This document shows positions 1 to 4,740 of a stretch of DNA of 6,272 bases, piece by piece. Below the pieces are notes generated by a model that was given only the letters and a program-made list of their open reading frames with translations, ran no database searches and was not told the DNA's origin. The stretch lies in the NCBI GenBank assembly GCA_051008975.1, contig JBPCXA010000173.1, positions 1 to 6,272 on the forward strand. Direction: 5' to 3'. The stretch is from Persebacter sp051008975. GTDB lineage: Bacteria > Pseudomonadota > Gammaproteobacteria > Tethybacterales > Persebacteraceae. How positions within the stretch are numbered: the first letter of the stretch is position 1; each line of letters starts with the position of its first letter. Position numbers and translations under genes: made by a program.

Positions 1-91
1 CCACCGCCTCGCCCGCGGAAACTCCGAGCGCGGCGATACCCTCCGCCATCCGTCCAAACATTTCGGCGAATATACTAAAAATTTCGGTCAT
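1..91 (-). CDS. N-terminal fragment of an unrecognised protein, runs off left edge
   Basis: Read on the minus strand from an ATG at 91-89, an open frame continues without a stop to the window edge, giving 30 codons: MTEIFSIFAEMF, then GRMAEGIAALGVSAGEAV. A good Shine-Dalgarno sequence, AAGGAG (104-109 on the minus strand), lies 12 bases upstream of the ATG, a slightly long spacing, and I see no other start codon in frame just upstream. Codon choice (GCC, GCG, GAA, ATT) resembles the neighbouring genes. The peptide is mildly hydrophobic and I do not recognise a family. The gene diverges from prfB and shares its upstream region. The call rests only on the start signals and the open frame, so it could be spurious. 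Confidence 0.45.
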   Translation of the reverse strand, partial: MTEIFSIFAEMFGRMAEGIAALGVSAGEAV

Positions 92-163
92 GTCCGATTG
101 TCGCTCCTTGCGTTGCTGCCAAAAAAACGGAGACGGCGTTCTCCGCCGAATCCCTATTATCGC

Positions 164-169
164 ATTATA
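164..169 (-). promoter_or_regulatory. -10 box for the leftward gene
   Basis: On the minus strand this reads TATAAT, a perfect sigma-70 -10 hexamer, followed by GCG. No good -35 hexamer is visible 15-18 bases upstream, only A-rich sequence such as GCAAAA. Transcription would start near 157 and leave a leader of about 66 bases before the ATG at 91. This is an inference from the motif. Confidence 0.4.
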
Positions 170-227
170 TCCGATTTTTCGCCGATTTTTGCGTTTTTCG
201 CGTTTTCGCGTCCGCCGTCCGCCGTGT

Positions 228-233
228 TATACT
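228..233 (+). promoter_or_regulatory. Possible -10 box for prfB
   Basis: TATACT matches the sigma-70 -10 consensus at five of six positions and is followed by GCG, as at the other two strong -10 candidates in this window. The -35 region is weak (TTCG-rich sequence near 203-210). The start point would fall near 240, giving a leader of about 13-16 bases. The ribosome binding site before the ATG codons at 253 and 256 is weak (GGAA at 245-248). This divergent intergenic region (92-252) otherwise holds only T-rich and CG-rich low-complexity sequence. Confidence 0.4.
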
Positions 234-252
234 GCGAATTGTACCGGAATTT

Positions 253-1420
253 ATGATGCATCCCCCCCGTCCCGCCGCCGACTGCAACGAATTGCGCGCA
301 ATGCTGTCCGCCGCCGAGCGGATGCTGATGGACATTCGGGGGTTTCTTTAACTGCGCCGAAAAATCCCGGCGCATCGCCGAAATTGATTCGCAACTCCAA
401 AATCCCGACATCTGGGGGGACGCCGCCGCTGTCGCCGCAATACAGCGCGAACGCGCGCGGCTGGACGACGACGTCGGGGCGGTGGCGAATTTGACCGCAA
501 AACTCGCGGACGCCGCCGAAATGCTGGCGTTGGCGGAGGAGGAGAACGACGCCGCCCTGCTGTCCGAAATCGCCGCCGAAATTTCGTCCCTACGCGACGA
601 GACGGAGAATTTGAACATCCGCCGCCTGTTTGACGGCGATCACGATTCCGGCGACTGTTTCGTCGCCGTGCAGGCCGGCTCCGGCGGCACCGAGGCGCAG
701 GACTGGGCGGGAATGCTGTTCCGGATGTATTTGCGCTACGCCGATTCCAAATCGTACGCCGCCGAAGTTTTGGAGGAATCGCGCGGCGAAGTGGCGGGGC
801 TGAAAGGCGCGACGGCGAAAATTTCCGGCGCCTTCGCCTACGGGCATTTGCGCACCGAAACCGGCGTTCATCGTCTGGTGCGAAAATCGCCGTTTGACGC
901 CAACCACCGCCGCCATACCTCCTTCGCCAGCGTTTTCGTCTATCCCGTCGTGGATCGCGACGAGCGGGTGGAAATTAATCCCGCCGATTTGCGGGTGGAC
1001 ACCTATCGTTCCAGCGGGGCGGGCGGACAGCACGTGAATACCACCGATTCGGCGGTGCGAATCGCGCATCTGCCGACCGGCATTATTGTGCAGTGCCAAA
1101 GCGACCGCTCGCAGCACAAAAACAAGGCGCAGGCGATGTCAATGCTGCGGGCGCGTTTGTATCAGCATCAGCGCGAAATTGAGGACGCCGAAAAGGCGCG
1201 GATGGAAAAAACCAAGGACGACATTACATGGGGCAGTCAGATTCGTTCCTATGTACTTGATCAATCGCGGATTAAGGACTTGCGCAGCGGCTTCGAAAGC
1301 GGCAATACGCGGGCGGTGCTGGACGGCGGATTGGACGGTTTTATCCGCGCGAGTTTGCTCGCCGGCGCCGGGCGGGAGGACGCCGGCGGCGAAGTTGGCG
1401 GCGGCGGCGGAACGCGGTAA
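253..1420 (+). CDS. prfB: Peptide chain release factor 2, made by programmed +1 frameshift
   Basis: RF2 enters the ribosomal A site at UAA and UGA codons and triggers release of the finished protein. The first 32 codons (253-348) end in IRGFL and meet TAA at 349-351. Reading resumes in the +1 frame at AAC (350-352) and continues to TAA at 1418-1420, giving 388 residues. E. coli RF2 has 365; the extra length is 7 residues at the N-terminus and about 16 at the C-terminus. Visible landmarks are AGSGGTEAQDW (about 141-151), the stop-codon reading tripeptide SPF (212-214) and the catalytic GGQ (257-259), all offset by 7 from E. coli as expected. The residue before SGAGGQ is Ser. The sequence after the shift (PDIWGD and following) is canonical RF2 and lies upstream of any in-frame ATG or GTG start, so the frameshift is needed for a full protein. 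ATG at 256 is an equally possible start. The C-terminus carries an unusual Gly-rich tail. aceF follows after 27 bases, possibly cotranscribed. Confidence 0.95.
338..352 (+). promoter_or_regulatory. RF2 autoregulatory +1 frameshift site, with UAA in place of UGA
   Basis: The sequence is GGGGG-TTT-CTT-TAA-C. In E. coli prfB the corresponding stretch is AGGGGG-TAT-CTT-TGA-C: an internal Shine-Dalgarno sequence, three bases, the slippery CUU (Leu), the stop codon and C. The G-run, the three-base spacer, the CUU codon and the following C are all kept here, and the shifted frame gives RF2 sequence straight away. In the known mechanism low RF2 makes the ribosome pause at the stop and slip one base, so RF2 limits its own synthesis. 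The stop here is UAA, which RF1 can also read, so control by RF2 alone should be looser. Confidence 0.93.
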
Positions 1421-1430
1421 AATGGACGGC

Positions 1431-1440
1431 GGAGACGGAG
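1431..1440 (+). promoter_or_regulatory. Ribosome binding site of aceF
   Basis: Two GGAG motifs (1431-1434 and 1437-1440) precede the ATG at 1448. The nearer one is spaced seven bases away and supports this start. The prfB stop is at 1418-1420, so the site lies wholly in the 27-base gap. A TAAAAT sequence at 1418-1423 could be a -10 box but overlaps the prfB stop and has no clear -35 partner. Confidence 0.6.
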
Positions 1441-1447
1441 AACGACG

Positions 1448-3055
1448 ATGAAAATTTTAATTCCAAATATCGGCGATTTTGAGAATGTCGCGGTGATAGA
1501 GGTGCTGGTGCGTCCCGGCGATTCGGTCGCCGTCGAGGATTCGCTGCTGACCCTGGAATCCGACAAGGCGACGATGGATGTGCCGTCTCCCGCCGCCGGA
1601 AAAATCACCGCGGTGCATATCAAACCCGGCGATAAGGTGAACATCGGCGATTTAATCGCCGAATTGACGGAGGAATCCGCCGCGCCCGCCAAATCCGCCG
1701 CCGAATCCGCCGCGCCGGAATCGCCGCCGAAAACGGCCGCCGCCGCAACCGAATCCGCCGCGCCCGCGGAATCCGTCGCCGCCGTCGCCGAGAGGGAAGT
1801 GCGGGTGCCGGATATCGGCGATTTTAAGGATGTTGCGGTGATAGAAGTGCTGGTGCGTCCCGGCGATTCGGTCGCCGCCGAGGATTCGCTGCTGACCCTG
1901 GAATCCGACAAGGCGACGATGGACGTACCGGCGCCGTTCGGCGGAAAAATTGCCGCGATGCTTGTCAAATCCGGCGACAAGGTGAACATCGGCGATTTAA
2001 TCGCCCGCATCGCGCCCGCGAAAGAATCCGTCGCCGAAAAATCCGCCCCGAAAGCGGAATCCACCGAAAAATCCGCGCCGCAAACTTCGGCGGATTCCCG
2101 TCCCGCCGAAACCGCGGCGTCCCGTCCGCCGCTTACGCCGGTCGTGGAGAGCGATGAAAATTTCGCCAAGCCGTACGCCGGCCCGTCGGTGCGGCGATTC
2201 GCGCGCGAGTTGGGCGCGGACTTGCAAAAAATTAAGGGCGGCGGAATGCGCGGACGGATTCTCAAATCCGACGTGCAAATGTTCGTCAAAACCGCGCTGC
2301 AACAAAAAACCGTCGCGGGCGGCGCGCCGCCGATGCCGCCGGTGGATTTCGCCAAATTCGGCGAAGTGGAATTGCATCCGTTGCCGCGCATTCGCAAATT
2401 AACCGCCGAAAATTTGCGGCGCAACTGGCTCGCCGCCCCGCATGTGACGCAGTGCGGCGAGGCCGACATCACCGACATGGAAGATTTTCGCAAATCGCTC
2501 GCCGCGGAGGCGAAAAAGAACGGATACCGCATGACGCCGCTGGCGTTTTTTATCCGCGCGGCGGTGATGGCGTTGCGGCAATTCCCGGAATTTAACGCCT
2601 CCCTGCACGAGGACGGCGAGAATGTCGTGCGCAAAAAGTATTTCCACATCGGCGTCGCGGTGGACACGCCGCACGGACTCGTGGTGCCGGTGCTGCGCGA
2701 CGCCGACAAAAAGGGGCTGACCGACATCGCGCGCGAACTCGCCGAAATTTCCGAACGCGCGCGCGCGGGCAAATTGAAATCCGAAGAAATGCAGGGCGGA
2801 TGTTTTACGATTTCGTCTTTGGGCGGAATAGGCGGTTCGTTTTTTACGCCGATTATCAATTTGCCGGAGGCGGCGATTATGGGCGTGTCGCGTTCCGAAA
2901 CGCGCCCGCAGTGGAACGGGAAGGAATTCGTTCCGCGCCTGATTTTGCCGCTGTCCCTGTCATACGATCATCGCCTCATAGACGGCGCGGCGGGCGCGCG
3001 GTTTATGGTGCATTACGCCTCGCTACTCGGCGACATCCGGCGGCTGTCGCTGTAA
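1448..3055 (+). CDS. aceF: Dihydrolipoyllysine acetyltransferase, E2 of pyruvate dehydrogenase
   Basis: E2 forms the core of the pyruvate dehydrogenase complex and passes acetyl groups from lipoyl-lysine to CoA. The 535 residues show, in order: lipoyl domain 1 (about 1-76) with ESDKATM and lipoylated Lys40; an Ala/Pro-rich linker; lipoyl domain 2 (about 117-191) with Lys155; a second linker; a peripheral-subunit-binding domain (about 240-280, beginning AKPYAGPSVRRFAREL); and the catalytic acyltransferase domain (about 300-535). The last has the active-site motif DHRLIDG with His508 and Asp512. The motifs LESDKATMDVP and SYDHRLIDGAAGARF fit the pyruvate enzyme of beta/gammaproteobacteria better than the 2-oxoglutarate enzyme, and length fits two-lipoyl AceF proteins. 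No E1 (aceE) or E3 (lpd) gene adjoins it: prfB is upstream and a repeat element with an endonuclease-like gene downstream. The substrate call is by motif resemblance; the fold and reaction type are secure. Confidence 0.93.
   Translation: MKILIPNIGDFENVAVIEVLVRPGDSVAVEDSLLTLESDKATMDVPSPAAGKITAVHIKPGDKVNIGDLIAELTEESAAPAKSAAESAAPESPPKTAAAATESAAPAESVAAVAEREVRVPDIGDFKDVAVIEVLVRPGDSVAAEDSLLTLESDKATMDVPAPFGGKIAAMLVKSGDKVNIGDLIARIAPAKESVAEKSAPKAESTEKSAPQTSADSRPAETAASRPPLTPVVESDENFAKPYAGPSVRRFARELGADLQKIKGGGMRGRILKSDVQMFVKTALQQKTVAGGAPPMPPVDFAKFGEVELHPLPRIRKLTAENLRRNWLAAPHVTQCGEADITDMEDFRKSLAAEAKKNGYRMTPLAFFIRAAVMALRQFPEFNASLHEDGENVVRKKYFHIGVAVDTPHGLVVPVLRDADKKGLTDIARELAEISERARAGKLKSEEMQGGCFTISSLGGIGGSFFTPIINLPEAAIMGVSRSETRPQWNGKEFVPRLILPLSLSYDHRLIDGAAGARFMVHYASLLGDIRRLSL
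1463..1930 (+). repeat. Near-identical duplicated lipoyl-domain DNA inside aceF
   Basis: Bases 1463-1585 and 1808-1930 align without gaps at an offset of 345 bases (115 codons). I count 9 differences in 123 bases, about 93% identity, most of them silent. Identical runs include about 31 and 45 bases. A further shared stretch follows near the end of each domain (around AAGGTGAACATCGGCGATTT). The linkers between the domains do not match. This indicates recent duplication or gene conversion of the lipoyl domain. Confidence 0.9.
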
Positions 3056-3106
3056 TTTGGTTCGGAGACGGCGACATTTCCCACCCCGCCGCCTGTCCCC
3101 GGTTCC

Positions 3107-3127
3107 ATTTCTGCGGAAAGCAGGAAT
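3107..3127. repeat. Degenerate copy of the 20-bp palindrome
   Basis: The sequence resembles the ATTCCTGC-GAAA-GCAGGAAT variant found further right, with one substitution in the left arm (ATTTCTGC) and one extra G in the loop. A TTCTGC/GCAGGAA stem can still form. It lies in the gap between aceF and the endonuclease-like gene. Apart from this copy and the paired element at 3147-3227, I see nothing coding in 3056-3240. Confidence 0.55.
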
Positions 3128-3146
3128 CCTCGCCGTTCTCTTGTTG

Positions 3147-3227
3147 GTCATTCCCGCGAAAGCGGGAATCTAGTGTCTTTTCATTTACGGGAAAAAGACG
3201 CTGGATTCCGGCTTTCGCCGGAATGAC
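3147..3227. repeat. 81-bp inverted-pair element of dRS3-like palindromes
   Basis: The element runs from GTCATTCC to GGAATGAC. Its left arm contains ATTCCCGCGAAAGCGGGAAT (3150-3169), which fits the Neisseria dRS3 consensus ATTCCC-N8-GGGAAT exactly. Its right arm contains ATTCCGGCTTTCGCCGGAAT (3205-3224). The interior is also partly self-complementary (AGTGTCTTTT against AAAAAGACGCT), so the whole unit can fold into one long hairpin. It ends 14 bases before the -35 box of the endonuclease-like gene and could also terminate aceF transcription. Such elements are usually multi-copy and non-coding. Confidence 0.88.
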
Positions 3228-3240
3228 AAATTGGGGAAAT

Positions 3241-3269
3241 TTGCCTTTACGGGCGGAAATCGGCATAAT
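3241..3269 (+). promoter_or_regulatory. Promoter of the GIY-YIG gene, probably leaderless
   Basis: TTGCCT (3241-3246, four of six matches to TTGACA) and CATAAT (3264-3269, five of six) are separated by an ideal 17 bases. The -10 box ends six bases before the ATG at 3276, so transcription should begin at or next to the A of the start codon. No Shine-Dalgarno sequence is correctly placed (GGCGGAAA at 3252-3259 is too far away). Confidence 0.6.
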
Positions 3270-3275
3270 TCGCAA

Positions 3276-4280
3276 ATGGCGAAAGACAATTTCATTGTTT
3301 ATTGCGCAACCGCTCCGAATGGCAAATCGTACATCAGACAAACAGTTCGCACATTGCAACAGCGGCGACAGGCGCATGAAAGTGCATCACGCAATGCCCG
3401 CAAAGGCATGCCCGAATGCCGCGTATTTAACGCCGCCCTGCGCAAATACGGCGCGGTGAATTTTGTTTGGGAGATTTTGGACAGCGCGCCAGATTTGGAC
3501 TGGCTGAATGAGTTGGAATGGCGTTATATTGATTTGGCGAATACGCTGTCGCCGAATGGCTATAACTTGAAAGGCGGCGGCGGCGGCGGTACGCCGATTT
3601 CCGAGGAGACGCGCGAAAGACAGGCGGCGGCGCAAAAGAGGCGTTATGAGAATCCCGACGAGCGCGAAAAGTCGGGGGCGGCGCAAAAACGGCGTTATGA
3701 GAATCCCGACGAACGCGAAAAGTCGGCGATGCGCTCGCACAAAGCGTTGGCGGATCCCAAAACGAAAGCGAAAATGTCGGCGTCGATAAAGGCGTCGCAT
3801 GCCCGCCCGGATGTGAAAGCGAAAATGCAGAAGTCGTCAAAAGAGCGATTCGCCAACAATCCCGTGTCCGAAGAGACGCGCAAAAAGATGTCGGAGTCGC
3901 AAAGCGGCAGAAAGCATGACGCAAAGACGCTCGAAAAGATGTCGGCGGCGCAAAAGCGGCGATTTGCGGATTCGCCGATGTCTGCCGAAACAAAAAGAAA
4001 TATCGGGACGGCGAATCGCGACAAAAAACGTTCCACCGCAGTGCGCAAGAAAATGTCGGAGGATCGTCGTGGCAAGCGCCCGTGGAATCTTGGCGAAAAA
4101 CACTCTGCCGAAACGCTCAAAAAGATGGCGAAGGATAGAGCGAAGTCCGAATATCGCGCAATGTTGTCGGCGAAGACAAAGGCGGCAATGGCGAATCCCG
4201 AAACGCGCAAGAAAATTTCGGATGCGGCAAAGCGGAGGTGTGCGGAAGCAAAGCAAAAAAAGGAAGAGGCGGAGGGGTAA
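3276..4280 (+). CDS. GIY-YIG endonuclease-like protein with NUMOD3-type repeats
   Basis: GIY-YIG nucleases cut DNA; this arrangement (N-terminal GIY-YIG domain, then NUMOD3 DNA-binding motifs) is typical of phage and intron homing endonucleases. The 334 residues start with the nuclease domain (about 4-105): IVY at 7-9 in place of GIY, YIRQT at 19-23 in place of YIGQT, Arg30 in LQQRRQAH, Glu81 in LNELEWRYI, and GYN followed by six glycines (95-105). The Tyr, Arg and Glu expected to be catalytic are present, but the YIG glycine is Arg21. Residues 106-334 are very rich in Lys, Arg, Ala and Ser, with repeated NUMOD3-like units such as SEETRKKMSESQ and PETRKKISDAAKRR. ATG 3276 was chosen because it opens just before the domain and is placed on the -10 box; TTG 3231 in the same frame would add 15 unrelated residues. 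No group I intron core is visible, so it seems free-standing. It stands alone, bracketed by palindromic repeats. Target and activity are unknown. Confidence 0.85.
   Translation: MAKDNFIVYCATAPNGKSYIRQTVRTLQQRRQAHESASRNARKGMPECRVFNAALRKYGAVNFVWEILDSAPDLDWLNELEWRYIDLANTLSPNGYNLKGGGGGGTPISEETRERQAAAQKRRYENPDEREKSGAAQKRRYENPDEREKSAMRSHKALADPKTKAKMSASIKASHARPDVKAKMQKSSKERFANNPVSEETRKKMSESQSGRKHDAKTLEKMSAAQKRRFADSPMSAETKRNIGTANRDKKRSTAVRKKMSEDRRGKRPWNLGEKHSAETLKKMAKDRAKSEYRAMLSAKTKAAMANPETRKKISDAAKRRCAEAKQKKEEAEG
3633..3725 (+). repeat. 51-bp tandem duplication in the NUMOD3 region
   Basis: The codons for QKRRYENPDEREKS occur at 3633-3674 and again at 3684-3725, a period of 51 bases (17 codons). 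Only 3 of 42 bases differ and all three are silent. The duplication lengthens the DNA-binding tail by one unit and is recent compared with the more diverged NUMOD3-like units further on. Confidence 0.9.
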
Positions 4281-4281
4281 G

Positions 4282-4312
4282 AAAAGGGCGGCGCGAAAGT
4301 CGCCCTTTTTTT
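4282..4312 (+). terminator. Intrinsic terminator after the GIY-YIG gene
   Basis: One base after the stop codon, AAAAGGGCG (4282-4290) pairs with CGCCCTTTT (4301-4309) around a loop of about ten bases, and the run of seven T (4306-4312) follows the GC stem. The A-tract and T-tract extend the stem. This is a textbook rho-independent terminator and marks the gene as a single transcription unit. Confidence 0.88.
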
Positions 4313-4331
4313 GCGGCATATCCCTAACACC

Positions 4332-4351
4332 ATTCCTGCTTTCGCAGGAAT
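4332..4351. repeat. Single 20-bp palindrome, T/A variant
   Basis: ATTCCTGCTTTCGCAGGAAT has 8-base arms around a TTTC loop. It is the first member of the right-hand palindrome array. No paired copy adjoins it, but the following GACAGGAATGGGAATGAG looks like a remnant of a second unit. Confidence 0.9.
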
Positions 4352-4375
4352 GGGACGGGGGACAGGAATGGGAAT

Positions 4376-4456
4376 GAGATTCCGGCTTTCGCCGGAATGG
4401 TGTATTTTAATTAAGAGATTAAAAAGTTCCGCCATTCCGGCGAAAGCCGGAATCTC
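4376..4456. repeat. 81-bp inverted-pair element, G/C variant
   Basis: Arms 4376-4400 and 4432-4456 are perfect 25-bp inverted repeats. Each holds a 20-bp palindrome (4379-4398 and 4434-4453, ATTCCGGC/GCCGGAAT arms). The unit is 81 bases long, the same as the element left of the GIY-YIG gene, although the interior (AT-rich, TTTTAATTAAGAGATTAAAA) is different. Confidence 0.9.
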
Positions 4457-4474
4457 TTTGCGCGAAAGCGCAAA
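4457..4474. repeat. Small hairpin with a GAAA loop
   Basis: TTTGCGC and GCGCAAA pair perfectly around GAAA. The hairpin directly abuts the preceding inverted-pair element. It uses the same GAAA loop as the palindromes but a different stem. Confidence 0.7.
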
Positions 4475-4478
4475 AAAA

Positions 4479-4589
4479 TCCCATTCCTGCGAAGGCAGGA
4501 ATCTCCGCCGCCGCAAAGCGGCGGGTAATTGTACCCCTTTTACAATTTGCGCCTTCGGCGCGGAGATTCCTGCCTTCGCAGGAATGGGA
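4479..4589. repeat. 111-bp composite inverted repeat with three nested hairpins
   Basis: A perfect 30-bp inverted repeat (4479-4508 and 4560-4589) contains the T/A-type palindromes at 4483-4502 and 4566-4585 with GAAG and CTTC loops. Between or overlapping the arms are three further perfect stems: CCGCCGC-AAA-GCGGCGG (4508-4524), AATTGTA-N7-TACAATT (4527-4547) and GCGCC-TTC-GGCGC (4549-4561). Almost every base can pair in one conformation or another. No convincing open frame is present. Confidence 0.88.
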
Positions 4590-4591
4590 AT

Positions 4592-4703
4592 GAGATTCCG
4601 GCTTTCGCCGGAATGGCGGCACTTTTTGTCTTTGCGGACAATACCGAATTTGGCGGTATCCGAAAATATAAAAAACCACCATTCCGGCGAAAGCCGGAAT
4701 CTC
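4592..4703. repeat. 112-bp inverted-pair element next to the hydrolase promoter
   Basis: Arms 4592-4616 and 4679-4703 are perfect 25-bp inverted repeats, each with a G/C-type palindrome (4595-4614 and 4681-4700). The interior contains one more small stem, ATACCG/CGGTAT (4631-4649). The right arm ends just before the T-tract that leads into the promoter of the hydrolase gene. Confidence 0.88.
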
Positions 4704-4707
4704 TTTT

Positions 4708-4734
4708 TTGATTTTTCGCCGGACGGGATATAAT
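4708..4734 (+). promoter_or_regulatory. Promoter of the hydrolase gene, probably leaderless
   Basis: TATAAT (4729-4734) is a perfect -10 box. TTGATT (4708-4713) is a possible -35 at a short 15-base spacing; TTTTTG (4705-4710) at 18 bases is a weaker option. The -10 ends six bases before the ATG at 4741, the same geometry as at the GIY-YIG gene. The only bases between are GCGCGT, so there is no ribosome binding site. Confidence 0.65.
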
Positions 4735-4740
4735 GCGCGT

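Larger units (their letters stand above)
4363..4616 (+). repeat. 38-bp direct repeat bounding part of the palindrome array
   Basis: The 38 bases at 4363-4400, beginning CAGGAATGGGAATGAGATTC and including one full palindrome, recur without a mismatch at 4579-4616 (offset 216). The repeat joins the end of a T/A-type palindrome to the start of a G/C-type one. It shows that a composite block, not just single palindromes, was duplicated. Confidence 0.9.

Noticed and set aside
262..268. Run of seven C just after the prfB start as a phase-variable tract
   Set aside because: Seven bases is short for phase variation, prfB is expected to be essential, and the frame is correct as it stands.
349..351. 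The prfB stop as a sequencing error or pseudogene
   Set aside because: The stop is placed within a complete RF2 frameshift signal with correct spacing, and everything after it is intact RF2.
1422..1451. Nine-codon leader frame (MDGGDGERR) whose TGA overlaps the aceF ATG
   Set aside because: It could couple translation but has no ribosome binding site of its own and reads like chance in the 27-base gap.
1261..2859. A 532-codon open frame on the minus strand opposite aceF
   Set aside because: It is antisense to a clear E2 protein with intact motifs, and its product is Ser/Ala/Pro-rich low-complexity sequence typical of the complement of a GC-rich gene.
4332..4703. CRISPR array
   Set aside because: The repeats are self-palindromic, occur in both orientations, and have irregular spacing from about 9 to 66 bases, with no cas genes nearby. 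This does not fit a CRISPR array.
4311..4733. A 140-codon plus-strand open frame across the palindrome array
   Set aside because: Its sequence is only the translation of the repeats (IPAFAGM, FRLSPEW); no start signal and no recognisable domain.
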